Below the pieces are notes generated by a model that saw nothing but the letters and a program-made list of their open reading frames with translations, did no database searches and had not been told where the DNA came from. Positions 27,483 to 37,782 of a DNA stretch of 52,908 nucleotides are shown piece after piece. The stretch covers positions 1-52,908 of the forward strand of contig JAGTRJ010000009.1 in assembly GCA_018261755.1 (NCBI GenBank), read 5' to 3'. Numbering within the stretch: position 1 is the first letter of the stretch; the number at the start of each line of letters is the position of its first letter. This DNA is from Burkholderiaceae bacterium. Its GTDB lineage: Bacteria; Pseudomonadota; Gammaproteobacteria; Burkholderiales; Burkholderiaceae_D. The position numbers and the translations under genes are program-made.

Positions 27483-27689
27483 ATGCGGGAAAAGATTTCG
27501 GCTTTGGTTGATGGCGAACTGTCTGGCAGCGATCTCAATGCGGCGCTGACTTTGTTGCACTCGCCGGGAGAATTCGCAACGCTGGATGCCTATCACCGCA
27601 TTCGTCACCTATTGCGTGCCGGTACGTCCGAACCGATGATGACGGACGATTTTGCCGCAAGGCTGAGAGAACGCTTGTGCAATGGCTGA
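27483..27689 (+). CDS. Truncated RseA-like anti-sigma factor
   Basis: Encodes only 68 residues: MREKISALVDGELSG, YHRIRHLLRAG and FAARLRERLCNG. These match the N-terminal, sigma-binding cytoplasmic domain of RseA/MucA. The family normally continues through a membrane helix to a periplasmic domain; here the frame stops before any hydrophobic segment, and no such segment is encoded in any plus frame up to the next gene. It is either a soluble anti-sigma or the remnant of a deletion. Element copy E starts 27 bases after its stop. The 157-base gap from rpoE is longer than usual. Confidence 0.7.
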   Translation: MREKISALVDGELSGSDLNAALTLLHSPGEFATLDAYHRIRHLLRAGTSEPMMTDDFAARLRERLCNG

Positions 27690-27716
27690 TGCAGCATGAA
27701 AAAACATATGGAACAG

Positions 27717-27794
27717 GGGAGTATGGCAGAAAATATGCCGGTTCGTCCGGATATTTCTTGGCGCTGCAGAAATACTCCGTATAGTATATTTTTG
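27717..27794 (-). repeat. Dispersed intergenic element, copy E (short, diverged)
   Basis: On the minus strand: GGCAAAAATATACT, six bases, AGTATTT (27773-27794 region), an interior with AAATATCCGG, and the end CATACTCCCC at 27717-27726, one base off the usual end. It is the most diverged copy, between the truncated anti-sigma gene and the WD40 gene. Confidence 0.65.
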
Positions 27795-27832
27795 CCGTTG
27801 CGGCCGGGGTTGAACAGTATCGGAGCAGGAAA

Positions 27833-28855
27833 ATGGTGATGAAAAGGTTCGTGCGGGCAGGCATGGCGGTTTTGCTGTCCTGTCTTCTGTCATCTGCCGC
27901 AAGTGCGGCGACCTCCGTCGCGACTGCGACGCCGGCGCATTCCGGCATGGTGTTTGCGGTTGCCTATTCCGCCAATGGCAAGATGGTGGCATCGGCCGGC
28001 GAGGATCGACTCATTCGATTGTGGAATCCTGCCCGCGGGGAATTACGGCGGACGTTGCGCGGACATGCCGGCGCGGTGAAATCGCTGGCATTTTCTGCCA
28101 ACTCGCAAAGACTGGTTTCCGGTGGCGATGACCGCGCGCTCAGGCTTTGGCGCACCGGCAACGGACGTGAACAGCTTGTGCTGGGCGGACATGCGGGCGA
28201 AATCAAATCGGTGGCCATTTCACCAGATGGCAAGGTGCTGGCGTCCGCTGGCGGATGGCAGGACAACACCATCAAGCTGTGGGACGCTGCCAGTGGGCGC
28301 ATGTTGCGCCAGCTCGCCGGCCACACGCGCAGCGTGAACTCGGTCGCGTTTTCCGCCGATGGCAAGTGGCTGTTGTCCGGCAGTTCCGACGGTAGCGTCA
28401 AGGTGTGGGAAGTGGCCAGCGGCGGCCTACTGCAAACGCTGACCGGGCATAACGGGGTCGTGATGTCGGTCGCGTTTTCGCCCAATGGCAAAATTGCCGC
28501 CTCCAGCGGCTCAGACAACTCGGTACGCACTTGGGATATCGCCGATGCGCGCGAATTGCGCACAATGCTGGGTCACAACAGTTGGGTTGAAGCGATAGCG
28601 TTCTCGCCCGACGGCAAGACCATCGCATCAGCCGGCCGCGACAAGGCCATCCGCCTGTGGCAGGTCGATAACGGCCTGGAGTTGCGGGTGCTCAAGGGAC
28701 ATGCCTGGACCGTGACTTCGGTGGCTTTCTCACCGGATGGCAAAAAGCTGGTGTCGGGCAGCGGCGACAGCACCATCATGTTCTGGGATGTGGCCACAGG
28801 ACGTGCGCTGCGCACGATAGGCCACGCCAATTCCCGTCCGCTCAGAGGAAAATAA
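27833..28855 (+). CDS. Secreted seven-bladed WD40 beta-propeller
   Basis: Encodes 340 residues with a Sec signal peptide (KRFVRAGMAVLLSCLLSSAASA, cleavage near AASA-AT), then exactly seven WD40 repeats of about 42 residues, for instance HTRSVNSVAFSADGKWLLSG and HAWTVTSVAFSPDGKKLVSG, enough to close one propeller. Such propellers are protein-binding platforms; a periplasmic one is uncommon. ATGs at 27833 (GGAG seven bases upstream) and 27839 (AGGA eight bases upstream) are both good. It occupies the place where rseB would normally follow rseA, so a link to envelope sensing is possible but only inferred. Confidence 0.88.
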   Translation: MVMKRFVRAGMAVLLSCLLSSAASAATSVATATPAHSGMVFAVAYSANGKMVASAGEDRLIRLWNPARGELRRTLRGHAGAVKSLAFSANSQRLVSGGDDRALRLWRTGNGREQLVLGGHAGEIKSVAISPDGKVLASAGGWQDNTIKLWDAASGRMLRQLAGHTRSVNSVAFSADGKWLLSGSSDGSVKVWEVASGGLLQTLTGHNGVVMSVAFSPNGKIAASSGSDNSVRTWDIADARELRTMLGHNSWVEAIAFSPDGKTIASAGRDKAIRLWQVDNGLELRVLKGHAWTVTSVAFSPDGKKLVSGSGDSTIMFWDVATGRALRTIGHANSRPLRGK

Positions 28856-28867
28856 ACGGCGGTCAGC

Positions 28868-29800
28868 ATGAAACACATCACCTCACAGCGCCGGGAAGGC
28901 TGGTTGCACGCATTGCGCCAGCATGCGCGTGCGCGGCCGCTGGCAGCCCTTGCGCTGGTCGTGTCGTTGCTGGCCATCGCTGTCTTGCTGGCGCAAAGCC
29001 TGATGCAGGCCTTGTCCGACGAAGCGCGCACCATCATGCTGCTGGCGCTGATGGGCGGCACAGTGGGTTTTGCTGCTACCGCGCTTGGCGCAGTACCCGG
29101 TTTGATTTTGCGCCATATTCCGCAACGGATAGAAGATGCGATGCTCGGCATGGCGGCCGGCATGATGCTGTCGGCCAGTGCGTTTTCGCTGATTTTGCCC
29201 GGCATCGCGGCGGGCACGCCCATCATGGGAAGCAAACTGGGAGGCGCCGGCCTGGTTGTGCTGGGGATGGCGCTGGGCGTACTGCTGATGATCGGGTTGG
29301 AAGAATTTACGCCGCATCAACATGAAAGTGCTGGCGCCTTCGGTGCCGGACACGAGCGTTATGGCAAGGTGTGGCTGTTCGTGTTCGCGATTGCGCTGCA
29401 CAATTTGCCCGAAGGCATGGCGATTGGCGTCGGTTTCTCGCAGGGTGACATGAAAGTTGGCCTGCCGCTGATGCTGGCGATCGCCTTGCAGGATTTGCCC
29501 GAGGGACTGGCGGTGGCGATTGCATTGCGCAGTGCCGGTTTCTCTCCGTTGAGGGCGGTATTGCTGGCAGCGGCGACCGGCTTGCTCGAACCGGTTGGAG
29601 CATTGCTTGGGGTCGGTTTGTCGAGCGGTTTTGCCGCCGCTTATCCGATTGGCCTGGGCCTGTCGGCAGGTGCGATGATTTTCGTGGTGTCGCACGAAGT
29701 CATTCCGGAAACGCATCGCAACGGCCATCAGACGCCTGCGACGGTCGGGCTGATGATCGGTTTTGCGCTGATGATGGTGCTCGATACTACACTGGGTTAG
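28868..29800 (+). CDS. ZIP-family divalent metal transporter (GufA-like)
   Basis: Encodes 310 residues with about eight membrane helices. The metal-site motifs are HNLPEG and, in the next helix, QDLPEG, with a late SHEVIPE; this pattern fits the GufA branch of the ZIP family, which takes up zinc and other divalent metals. A histidine-containing loop (EEFTPHQHESAGAFGAGHE) may bind metal. The first 30 residues are basic and cytoplasmic. It lies 12 bases downstream of the WD40 gene, so the two are probably cotranscribed. Confidence 0.88.
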   Translation: MKHITSQRREGWLHALRQHARARPLAALALVVSLLAIAVLLAQSLMQALSDEARTIMLLALMGGTVGFAATALGAVPGLILRHIPQRIEDAMLGMAAGMMLSASAFSLILPGIAAGTPIMGSKLGGAGLVVLGMALGVLLMIGLEEFTPHQHESAGAFGAGHERYGKVWLFVFAIALHNLPEGMAIGVGFSQGDMKVGLPLMLAIALQDLPEGLAVAIALRSAGFSPLRAVLLAAATGLLEPVGALLGVGLSSGFAAAYPIGLGLSAGAMIFVVSHEVIPETHRNGHQTPATVGLMIGFALMMVLDTTLG

Positions 29801-29818
29801 GGAAGCGCGCTTTCGTGA

Positions 29819-29824
29819 TAGAAT
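29819..29824 (+). promoter_or_regulatory. Candidate -10 box TAGAAT ahead of ndk
   Basis: TAGAAT in an AT-rich context (GATAGAATATAAAG) lies 64 bases ahead of the ndk ATG. No clear -35 box. Confidence 0.35.
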
Positions 29825-29888
29825 ATAAAGTTGCTTACACCGTCATGAAATTGACATAAATCTTTATTTTTATTGGAGTTTTTGCAAA

Positions 29889-30314
29889 ATGGCAATCGAA
29901 CGCACGCTGTCGATCATCAAACCGGACGCAGTCGCTAAAAACGTTATCGGTCAAATCTATGCACGCTTTGAAGGCGCTGGCCTGAAAATCGTCGCTGCGC
30001 GCATGGCGCAACTGTCCCGAGCCGAAGCGGAAGGCTTTTATGCCGTGCACAAGGAGCGTCCATTCTTCAAGGATTTGGTCGATTTCATGATCTCCGGCCC
30101 GGTGATGGTGCAAGCGCTGGAAGGCGAAGGCGCGATCGCGAAAAACCGCGAACTGATGGGCGCGACCGACCCGAAGAAAGCTGACAAGGGCACGATCCGC
30201 GCTGATTTCGCCGATTCGATCGACGCCAACGCAGTACACGGTTCCGATGCGCCGGAAACGGCAGCGGTCGAAATTGCCTATTTCTTCCCGACGCTGAACG
30301 TCTATTCGCGTTAA
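29889..30314 (+). CDS. ndk: Nucleoside diphosphate kinase
   Basis: Transfers the gamma-phosphate of ATP to nucleoside diphosphates. The 141 residues contain the phosphorylated His117 in [10 protein letters not shown], the N-terminal [12 protein letters not shown] and the C-terminal AYFFP. GGAG lies upstream. It heads a run of closely spaced same-strand genes (ndk-rlmN-pilF-rodZ-ispG-hisS). Confidence 0.97.
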   Translation: MAIERTLSIIKPDAVAKNVIGQIYARFEGAGLKIVAARMAQLSRAEAEGFYAVHKERPFFKDLVDFMISGPVMVQALEGEGAIAKNRELMGATDPKKADKGTIRADFADSIDANAVHGSDAPETAAVEIAYFFPTLNVYSR

Positions 30315-30327
30315 TGGCAAGACAGCG

Positions 30328-31497
30328 ATGACGGCACTCACCAACCTGTTGGATTTCGATCCCCAGCAGCTCGTCGCCTACTGCGGCGAGCTGGGTGAAA
30401 AGCCGTTTCGCGCCACCCAACTGCAACGCTGGATGCATGTGTTCGGCGTCAGCGATTTCGACGCGATGACCAATCTGGCGAAATCGCTGCGCGAGAAACT
30501 CTCTGGTCGCGCGGTGATTGTAGAACCGGCTGTCATCAGCGACAGCACGTCGCATGACGGTACCCGCAAATGGCTGCTTGATGTCGGGCAGGGCAATGCG
30601 GTCGAAACCGTTTTTATTCCCGAGGACGACCGTGGCACGCTGTGCATTTCGACCCAGGCGGGCTGCGCGGTCAATTGCCGTTTCTGTTCGACCGGCAAGC
30701 AGGGCTTCAGCCGCAATCTGACCACAGCCGAAATCATCGGTCAGCTCAGAATGGCCGAATTTGCGTTGCGCAAGACGAAAGGCATTGAGCCAGGGCCGAA
30801 AGGCGAACGCCAGATCAGCAACGTGGTACTGATGGGCATGGGCGAGCCACTACTGAATTACGATGCGGTCGTGCGGGCGCTGAAGCTGATGCTGGACGAC
30901 AATGCCTATGGATTGTCGCGCCGGCGCGTGACCGTTTCGACTAGCGGCGTGGTGCCGATGATTGACCGGTTGGCGCAGGATTGCCCGGTATCGCTGGCGG
31001 TGTCGCTGCATGCACCGAACGATGCGCTGCGCAACGAACTGGTGCCGCTGAATCGCAAGCATGGCCTGAAGGAGTTGATGGCCGCCTGCAAGCGTTACCT
31101 GAAATATGCGCCGCGCGATGCGATCATGTTCGAGTACTGCATGCTCGACGGCGTGAACGATACCGACAAGCACGCGCGTGAACTGATTGCGCTGGTAACG
31201 GACAGGGCCAATCCGGTATCGTGCAAATTCAACCTGATTCCATTCAATCCATATCCGGAGTCGGGCCTGAAGCGATCTAGGCATGAGCGCGTGCAGGCAT
31301 TCGGCAAGATTCTGCTGGATGCGGGATTCATTACCACCGTACGCAAGACCCGCGGCGACGATATCGACGCAGCTTGCGGCCAGTTGGCCGGCGAGGTGCA
31401 GGACCGCACGCGTCTACGTGAAAGGCTGCAAAGCTCACGCGAAATTTGCACTCCGACTGACAAGAAACGCATCCGCATTGTGGAGGAAGTGGCATGA
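30328..31497 (+). CDS. rlmN: Dual-specificity 23S rRNA/tRNA methyltransferase RlmN
   Basis: Radical-SAM enzyme that methylates C2 of A2503 in 23S rRNA and A37 of some tRNAs. The 389 residues contain the iron-sulfur motif CAVNCRFC (Cys113, 117, 120), [10 protein letters not shown], and the C-terminal catalytic Cys in [11 protein letters not shown]. It follows ndk by 13 bases and its TGA overlaps the pilF ATG (ATGA). Confidence 0.97.
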   Translation: MTALTNLLDFDPQQLVAYCGELGEKPFRATQLQRWMHVFGVSDFDAMTNLAKSLREKLSGRAVIVEPAVISDSTSHDGTRKWLLDVGQGNAVETVFIPEDDRGTLCISTQAGCAVNCRFCSTGKQGFSRNLTTAEIIGQLRMAEFALRKTKGIEPGPKGERQISNVVLMGMGEPLLNYDAVVRALKLMLDDNAYGLSRRRVTVSTSGVVPMIDRLAQDCPVSLAVSLHAPNDALRNELVPLNRKHGLKELMAACKRYLKYAPRDAIMFEYCMLDGVNDTDKHARELIALVTDRANPVSCKFNLIPFNPYPESGLKRSRHERVQAFGKILLDAGFITTVRKTRGDDIDAACGQLAGEVQDRTRLRERLQSSREICTPTDKKRIRIVEEVA

Positions 31498-32291
31498 ACG
31501 ACATGTTGCGCAGGTTTGGTTGCGTAATGGCAGTGGTGTTGCTTGTTATCACGGCGGGTTGTGCCTCCATGCCAGCCAGCGACGGAGGCGAATTGCAGAC
31601 GGCTTCCGACCAGACAGATGCGCAAAAACGGGCAGCCATCCGTTTGCAACTGGCTGTTGGCTATTACGAGCAGCGCCAGCCGAAAGTGGCGCTGGATGAA
31701 ATCAAGCAGGCGCTGGCGATCTATTCCGATTACGCAGAAGCCTACGGCATGCGCGCGCTGATTTACATGGAGCTGGGTGAGACACGCCTGGCTGAAGAAA
31801 ACTTCACTCGTGCGCTCGGACTGGCGCCAAAAAATCCGGATTTGTCGAACAATTACGGCTGGTTCCTGTGCCAGAATGACCAGGAGAGCAAGGCAATGCA
31901 ATATTTTGAGGCGGCATTCTCCAGTCGAAGCTATCAGTCGCCATCGAAAGCATTGAACAATGCGGGGCTTTGCAGTCTGAAACAGAAAGACAGAAAGGCG
32001 GCCGAACGGTATTTCGCCCGGGCATTCCAGTTCGATCCGTCGAATCCGGTAACGAATGCCAATCTGGCGAAAATATTTTACGACCGACAGGATTACGAAC
32101 GGGCGCATTTTTATATTGGCCGGGTGATTCAGTCAGAAATCTGGGCAGCGGACGTGTTGTGGTTGGCCATCAAGATTGAACACAAGCGCGGCAACAGCGA
32201 GGCAGAGCGATCCCACGCGATGCAATTGCGCAGCCGCCATCCTGGTTCGCCCGAATATGCAGCGTATCAACGTGGAGCATTTGATGAGTGA
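31494..32291 (+). CDS. pilF: Type IV pilus biogenesis lipoprotein PilF/PilW
   Basis: Outer-membrane pilotin that supports secretin assembly for type IV pili. The 265 residues begin with a lipoprotein signal ending VITAGC (Cys23), then TPR repeats, for example [40 protein letters not shown] and [20 protein letters not shown]. The gene overlaps rlmN by four bases and rodZ by eight, the usual betaproteobacterial order. Confidence 0.92.
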   Translation: MNDMLRRFGCVMAVVLLVITAGCASMPASDGGELQTASDQTDAQKRAAIRLQLAVGYYEQRQPKVALDEIKQALAIYSDYAEAYGMRALIYMELGETRLAEENFTRALGLAPKNPDLSNNYGWFLCQNDQESKAMQYFEAAFSSRSYQSPSKALNNAGLCSLKQKDRKAAERYFARAFQFDPSNPVTNANLAKIFYDRQDYERAHFYIGRVIQSEIWAADVLWLAIKIEHKRGNSEAERSHAMQLRSRHPGSPEYAAYQRGAFDE

Positions 32292-33255
32292 TTCAGATTT
32301 GAATGTGCAGCAGGCGCAGCCGGAACCGGAATCGGTGACGCCACCAGAAGCGGCGCCATCTCCGCGCTTGCCGGGAGCGGAACTGGCGGCACGCCGGCAG
32401 CAACTGGGCTTGACGGTCGAGCAGATGGCGGTTCGGCTGAAATTGACGCAGCGGCAGATCGTTGCCCTTGAATCCGATAATTACGCTGCCTTGCCGGGCA
32501 TGGCGATCGTGCGCGGTTTTGTCCGTGCGTATGCGAAAGCCATCAATCTCGATCCGGTTCCGCTGGTGGCGCTGCTGCAAGAAGAAAAAAAGGCGCCTGA
32601 TTTTCAGAATCTCGCACCTTCGCTGCGCGGCATGTCGACCTCTTACACGGAAACGCGATTGCCAACACTGGGCCGTTCGCAAGCGCTGTCCAGACAATGG
32701 CTGATAGCGGTGGCTGCGGTGCTGGTGCTGATAGCCGCGCTGGTGGGGGTGAAGTATATGGGCTGGTTGCCCAACCTGTCTGACATGAAGGCGTCGCCGA
32801 AGGAAGGGGCGCAGGTTTCGGCGCCAGCGGCAGCAGACGCGAAGAGTGCCGAGTCTGCCAGCGTCGCAGGCAGCGAGGCTGGCAAGCTGGTGCAAAAGGA
32901 ATTGCCGCCGCTTAAACCGGAGCAGGTATTGCCGGCCACAGAGGAAAATGTTGCTCCGTCGCCGGATGGCAAGGCCGCGGATGCGCCAGCCGCTGCCGCT
33001 GAAACGCCAGTCGGCCCGGCAGGGGCGCTGGTACTGAAGGCGCGCGAGCAGTCATGGTACGAAATTCGTCGCGTGAATGGCACCGTGGTCAGATCAGGCA
33101 TGTTGCATGCGGGAGCGTCGGAAACCATTGAAGTGGCAGAGCCGCTGCTGCTGACGCTAGGCAATGCTCCGGGCGTCGGTGCGACATTGCGTGGCGCACC
33201 GCTGGAAATCCGGCCTGAAGAAGGCAGCCGGGTGGTCAAGTTGAGCGTGAAGTAA
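32284..33255 (+). CDS. rodZ: Cytoskeletal protein RodZ
   Basis: Bitopic membrane protein that links MreB to the cell-wall machinery. With the ATG at 32284 (GGAG six bases upstream) it has 323 residues: an N-terminal helix-turn-helix at about 30-100 (LAARRQQLGLTVEQMA), a membrane helix at about 139-158, an Ala/Pro-rich periplasmic linker and a C-terminal DUF4115 domain with SWYEIRRVNGTVV. It overlaps the end of pilF and precedes ispG by 12 bases. Confidence 0.92.
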   Translation: MSDSDLNVQQAQPEPESVTPPEAAPSPRLPGAELAARRQQLGLTVEQMAVRLKLTQRQIVALESDNYAALPGMAIVRGFVRAYAKAINLDPVPLVALLQEEKKAPDFQNLAPSLRGMSTSYTETRLPTLGRSQALSRQWLIAVAAVLVLIAALVGVKYMGWLPNLSDMKASPKEGAQVSAPAAADAKSAESASVAGSEAGKLVQKELPPLKPEQVLPATEENVAPSPDGKAADAPAAAAETPVGPAGALVLKAREQSWYEIRRVNGTVVRSGMLHAGASETIEVAEPLLLTLGNAPGVGATLRGAPLEIRPEEGSRVVKLSVK

Positions 33256-33267
33256 AAAGTACGGTTT

Positions 33268-34539
33268 ATGTCGTCCAGCAAACATCCGGTGGCATCCGGA
33301 CCCCAGCCACGCATGATGCGGCGCGGTGTGCCGGTTGAATATGGTGCACGACGAGTGATCATTGGCGGCGGTGCGCCGGTGGTGGTGCAGTCGATGACCA
33401 ATACCGACACCGCGAACGTGACGGCAACAGTGACGCAGGTAGCGGAACTGGCGCGTGCCGGTTCGGAACTGGTGCGGATCACGGTGAACACGCTGGAAGC
33501 TGCTGAGGCAGTGCCGACGATCCGCGAGCAGCTCGATCGCCTTAGTATCGACGTGCCGCTGGTCGGTGATTTCCATTACAACGGCCACACGCTGTTGAAG
33601 AATTTTCCTGATTGCGCGCGCGCGCTGTCGAAGTACCGCATCAATCCGGGTAATGTTGGCCAGGGTGCGAAGCGCGATGCGCAGTTCGCGCAGATGATCG
33701 AAGTGGCATGCGAATACGGCAAACCGGTGCGCATTGGCGTCAACTGGGGCAGCCTCGATCAGGCGCTGCTGGCACGTGTGATGGATGAAAATGCGGCGCG
33801 CACCGAACCGTGGAACGCGCAGGCGGTGATGTATGAAGCGCTGATTACGTCGGCGATCGAAAGCGCGCAGATGGCGGAAAGCCTCGGCCTGCCGGGCGAA
33901 AAGATCGTGCTGTCGTGCAAGGTGTCGGGTGTGCAGGATTTGATCGCGGTCTATCGCGCGCTGGGGCGCCGCTGCGATTACGCGCTGCATCTCGGGTTGA
34001 CCGAGGCGGGCATGGGCAGCAAGGGCATTGTCGCCTCGACTGCGGCCATGGGCGTGCTGCTGCAGGAAGGCATCGGCGATACGATTCGCGTGTCGCTGAC
34101 ACCGGAGCCGGGCGGCGCGCGCACGCAGGAAGTGATCGTCGCGCAGGAAATACTGCAGACGATGGGTTTGCGCCAGTTCATGCCGATGGTGGCGTCGTGC
34201 CCGGGGTGTGGCCGCACGACCTCGACCGTGTTCCAGGAACTGGCGGCCAGCATTCAGGATTTTCTGCGCACGCAGATGCCAGAATGGCGGGAACGTTATC
34301 CCGGCATCGAAAACATGAGCGTGGCGGTGATGGGTTGCATCGTCAATGGCCCGGGAGAATCGAAGCACGCGAACATCGGCATCAGCCTGCCGGGAATGGG
34401 CGAATCGCCGGCGGCACCGGTGTTCATTGACGGGGAAAAGAAAATGACGTTGCGCGGTGCGCGCATCGCCGAGGAATTCCAGCAGATTGTGCTGGAGTAT
34501 GTGCAAAAGAATTATGGGAAGCAGGCTACCGCCGTTTGA
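33268..34539 (+). CDS. ispG: 4-hydroxy-3-methylbut-2-en-1-yl diphosphate synthase
   Basis: Penultimate step of the MEP isoprenoid pathway. The 423 residues contain [15 protein letters not shown] near the N-terminus and the iron-sulfur ligands in SCPGCGRTT and [11 protein letters not shown]. The middle insertion makes it longer than E. coli IspG, as is usual in betaproteobacteria. hisS follows after 22 bases. Confidence 0.96.
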   Translation: MSSSKHPVASGPQPRMMRRGVPVEYGARRVIIGGGAPVVVQSMTNTDTANVTATVTQVAELARAGSELVRITVNTLEAAEAVPTIREQLDRLSIDVPLVGDFHYNGHTLLKNFPDCARALSKYRINPGNVGQGAKRDAQFAQMIEVACEYGKPVRIGVNWGSLDQALLARVMDENAARTEPWNAQAVMYEALITSAIESAQMAESLGLPGEKIVLSCKVSGVQDLIAVYRALGRRCDYALHLGLTEAGMGSKGIVASTAAMGVLLQEGIGDTIRVSLTPEPGGARTQEVIVAQEILQTMGLRQFMPMVASCPGCGRTTSTVFQELAASIQDFLRTQMPEWRERYPGIENMSVAVMGCIVNGPGESKHANIGISLPGMGESPAAPVFIDGEKKMTLRGARIAEEFQQIVLEYVQKNYGKQATAV

Positions 34540-34561
34540 GGCGCGGCCGACAAGAAACTTC

Positions 34562-35893
34562 ATGTCAGACAAAGCAAAAAAAATCACAGGCATCAAGGGG
34601 ATGAACGACATCCTGCCGGCCGATGCGCCGCTGTGGGAACTTTTCGAAAACACCGTGCAGTCGGTGCTGAAAAGCTACGGCTACCAGCAGATCCGCACGC
34701 CAATCGTCGAGGAAACGGCGCTGTTCGCGCGCGGCTTGGGTGCGGTGACCGACATCGTCGAAAAGGAAATGTATTCGTTCGAGGATTCGCTCAACGGCGA
34801 CAACCTGACGCTGCGACCTGAATGCACCGCCGGCGTGGTTCGTTCGGTGCTGGAACACAACCTGACTTACGATGGCCCGAAGCGGCTGTGGTACACCGGC
34901 CCGATGTTCCGCCATGAACGTCCGCAGCGCGGGCGCTACCGCCAGTTCCATCAGGTTGGCGCGGAAGCGGTCGGTTTTGCTGGGCCGGACATCGATGCCG
35001 AGCTGATCATGCTTTGTCAGCGGTTGTGGGATGATCTCGGTCTGACCGGCGTCCGGCTGGAGCTGAACTCGATCGGCAATGCGGAGGAGCGCCACCGCCA
35101 CCGTGCCGATCTGATCGCGTATTTCGAGCGCCACCACGAACTGCTCGATGGCGACGCGCAGCGTCGGCTGCACAGCAATCCGCTGCGCATTCTCGATACC
35201 AAGAATCCGGCGATGCAGGAAATGGTGAATGCAGCGCCAAAGCTGATCGATTATCTCGATGCCGAATCGCTGGCGCATTTCGAAGGCGTGCAAAAGATTT
35301 TGCGGCACAATAGCATTCCGTACACGGTCAATCCGCGGCTGGTGCGCGGCATGGATTATTACAATCGCACCGTGTTCGAATGGGTCAGCGACGAATTGGG
35401 CGCGCAGGGCACGGTCTGCGGCGGCGGCCGTTACGATCCGCTGGTCGGCATGTTTGGCGGCAAGTTCACGCCGGCCTGCGGTTTTGCGATGGGGGTCGAG
35501 CGGCTGATCGAACTGATGCGCGCATCGGGTGAGCCGATGCAGCAAAGCCAGTGCGATGTGTATCTGGTGCATCAGGGCGAAGCGGCGCAAATGCAGGCGT
35601 TCGTGCTGGCTGAGCGGCTGCGCGATGCTGGTCTGTCGGTCGTACTGCACTGCGCGGCGGACGGCGCTGGTGGTAGCTTCAAGTCGCAGATGAAGCGCGC
35701 GGACGGCAGCGGCGCCGGGTATGCGATCATCCTGGGCGAAGATGAAGTGGCGGCGGGCGAAGCATCGATCAAGGCGTTGCGCGCCGACAGCATGGAAAAC
35801 AACCAGCAGCGCGTCGCTTTCGATGGCGTGGTCGATTATCTGGTCGATCAGATGATAGGTGGTGACGAACACGATTGCGATTGCTGCGGCTGA
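34562..35893 (+). CDS. hisS: Histidyl-tRNA synthetase
   Basis: Class II synthetase charging tRNA-His. From the ATG at 34562 it has 443 residues: motif 1 near the N-terminus ([14 protein letters not shown]), motif 2 [16 protein letters not shown], the histidine signature [15 protein letters not shown], motif 3 [12 protein letters not shown], and a C-terminal anticodon-binding domain. The last residues, DEHDCDCCG, are cysteine-rich and unusual but not clearly functional. It precedes yfgM and bamB. Confidence 0.96.
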   Translation: MSDKAKKITGIKGMNDILPADAPLWELFENTVQSVLKSYGYQQIRTPIVEETALFARGLGAVTDIVEKEMYSFEDSLNGDNLTLRPECTAGVVRSVLEHNLTYDGPKRLWYTGPMFRHERPQRGRYRQFHQVGAEAVGFAGPDIDAELIMLCQRLWDDLGLTGVRLELNSIGNAEERHRHRADLIAYFERHHELLDGDAQRRLHSNPLRILDTKNPAMQEMVNAAPKLIDYLDAESLAHFEGVQKILRHNSIPYTVNPRLVRGMDYYNRTVFEWVSDELGAQGTVCGGGRYDPLVGMFGGKFTPACGFAMGVERLIELMRASGEPMQQSQCDVYLVHQGEAAQMQAFVLAERLRDAGLSVVLHCAADGAGGSFKSQMKRADGSGAGYAIILGEDEVAAGEASIKALRADSMENNQQRVAFDGVVDYLVDQMIGGDEHDCDCCG

Positions 35894-35942
35894 GAATCAT
35901 ACAAAAGCATTGAAAAAATATTATTAATATCGGGTCTACGAC

Positions 35943-36596
35943 ATGGCATACGATCTTGAAGAACAGGAACAGATAGACGCGCTCAAGGCGTGGTGGAAAC
36001 AGTACGGCAACCTGGTGACCTGGGTGCTGATCATCGTGCTGGGCGCTTACTCGGCCTGGTCGGCATGGAAATATTACGAGCGCCGGCAGGCAGCGCAGGC
36101 ATCACAACTGTACGAGGAAATGCACAAGGCGATTGCAGCCAAGGACAATGCACTGGTACAGCGCGCGGCAGCCGACATGAAGGATAAATTCAGCCGCACG
36201 ACTTACGCCCAGATGGCCGGGATGATTGCATCGCGCGTGGCCTACGAGGCGGGCGACATCAAAGCGACCAAGGAGCAGCTCGAATGGGTCGCGGCAAACG
36301 CGATTGATGACGAATACAAGGCGCTGGCGAAAATCCGCCTGGCCGGCATCCTGCTGGATGAGAAAGCCTACGACGAAGGGCTGAAACTGGTTTCTAGCGA
36401 TTATCCGGATGCGTTCGCTTCGCTGGCCGCCGATCGCAAGGGTGACATTCTGGTGGCGCAGGAAAAGATTGACGATGCGCGTGCCGCCTACCAGCTGGCG
36501 CTGGACAAGGCCGATCCGAAGGATCCGGGGCGGCAACTGATTCAATTGAAACTTGATGGCATCGGCGGCGCACCAGCCGCCAAGCCTGCAGCCTAA
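35943..36596 (+). CDS. yfgM: YfgM-family TPR membrane protein
   Basis: Encodes 217 residues: a short cytoplasmic start (YDLEEQEQIDALKAWWKQYG), one membrane helix at about 24-45 and a periplasmic TPR-like domain. YfgM in E. coli works with the SecYEG-associated chaperone PpiD. The order hisS-yfgM-bamB-der is the same as in E. coli, which supports the call. bamB follows after 18 bases. Confidence 0.9.
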   Translation: MAYDLEEQEQIDALKAWWKQYGNLVTWVLIIVLGAYSAWSAWKYYERRQAAQASQLYEEMHKAIAAKDNALVQRAAADMKDKFSRTTYAQMAGMIASRVAYEAGDIKATKEQLEWVAANAIDDEYKALAKIRLAGILLDEKAYDEGLKLVSSDYPDAFASLAADRKGDILVAQEKIDDARAAYQLALDKADPKDPGRQLIQLKLDGIGGAPAAKPAA

Positions 36597-36614
36597 TCAG
36601 ACAGGAGAACGGAT

Positions 36615-37760
36615 ATGCGGATCGCGGTCAGGGTAGTGGCTATTGGAATGTTCGCCATGTTGGCAGGTTGTTCATCGCTGAACCCGTTTGCCAGCAAGCC
36701 GGTGCCGCGCCATGTGCCGGCGCCGCTGCAGGATTTCAAGCAGACGCTGACTGCGCGTACCGTTTGGACGGCGTCGGTCGGTAATGCCGGTGCCCACATC
36801 TTCTCGCCGGCATTGGCGCAAAGCAGTGTGTTTGCGGCGGCGGCGGATGGCACGATTTCGCGCCTTTCCGCCATTACCGGCGGCAGTGAATGGCAGATTA
36901 AGGCTGAAATACCGCTGACTGCGGGTGTCGGCACCGATGGCAACGTGGTTGCGGTCGGTGGCGAAAAGGGCGTGTTGCTGGCCTATGACGGCTACGGCAA
37001 GCTGTTGTGGAAGGCGCAGGCATCAAGCGAAATTCTGTCCGCGCCCGCGGTCGGGCAGGGAGTGGTGGTGGTGCGCAGCCAGGATAACCGCATCGCCGCT
37101 TATGATGTCACCACCGGCAAGCGCAAATGGGTTGTGCAGCGCACGGCGCCCGCATTGGCGTTGCGTTCAGCGCCAGGGCTGATGATTGTAGGCCCGACAG
37201 TGGTGGTCGCATTGCCGGGTGGCAGGCTGGTATCGCTAATGCTGTCTAATGGTGGCATGTTGTGGGAAATTGCGGTCGGCGATCCGCGCGGCTCGACCGA
37301 ACTGGAGCGCATCGCCGACGTGTCCGGCTTCCCGGCGGTGCATGGGCGCGAAGTGTGCGCTACGTCCTATCAGGGCCGCCTGGGTTGCCTCGATGCGGTG
37401 ACCGGTGCGGCACACTGGTCGAAAAAGTTGTCAAGCAACGTTGGCCCGGCGATGGATGACCGCTTCGTATTCGCTGCTGACGAGAACGGCGCCGTGTCGG
37501 CGTTCACCCGTGACGGGCAAAGCGTCTGGCGCAGCGACAAACTCGCGCATCGTGGTCTGTCGGCGCCGGCTTCGTTCGGTTCCGCCGTGGCCGTGGCGGA
37601 TGCACAAGGTTACGTGCATTTCCTGTCGCGCGACAGCGGTTCGATCATCGGGCGCATCGCGACCGATGGCAGCCCGGTTCTGGCAGGGCCGGTCAGCGCG
37701 GGCAACATGCTGATTGTGCAGACTAAGTCAGGAATGCTGTCGGCCATCGCCGCCGACTGA
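36615..37760 (+). CDS. bamB: Outer-membrane assembly lipoprotein BamB
   Basis: Lipoprotein of the BAM complex that inserts outer-membrane proteins. The 381 residues begin with a lipoprotein signal ending MLAGC (Cys19) and form an eight-bladed PQQ-type propeller with repeats such as GTISRLSAITGGSEWQIKAE, RIAAYDVTTGKRKWVVQ and GAVSAFTRDGQSVWRSD. AGGAG precedes the ATG. A strong terminator follows. Confidence 0.95.
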   Translation: MRIAVRVVAIGMFAMLAGCSSLNPFASKPVPRHVPAPLQDFKQTLTARTVWTASVGNAGAHIFSPALAQSSVFAAAADGTISRLSAITGGSEWQIKAEIPLTAGVGTDGNVVAVGGEKGVLLAYDGYGKLLWKAQASSEILSAPAVGQGVVVVRSQDNRIAAYDVTTGKRKWVVQRTAPALALRSAPGLMIVGPTVVVALPGGRLVSLMLSNGGMLWEIAVGDPRGSTELERIADVSGFPAVHGREVCATSYQGRLGCLDAVTGAAHWSKKLSSNVGPAMDDRFVFAADENGAVSAFTRDGQSVWRSDKLAHRGLSAPASFGSAVAVADAQGYVHFLSRDSGSIIGRIATDGSPVLAGPVSAGNMLIVQTKSGMLSAIAAD

Positions 37761-37782
37761 TTGACCTGCGAACCGGCTACAT

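Noticed and set aside
27690-27832. Frameshifted remainder of the anti-sigma gene
   Set aside because: No plus frame here encodes a hydrophobic helix or RseA-like sequence; most of the stretch is element copy E.
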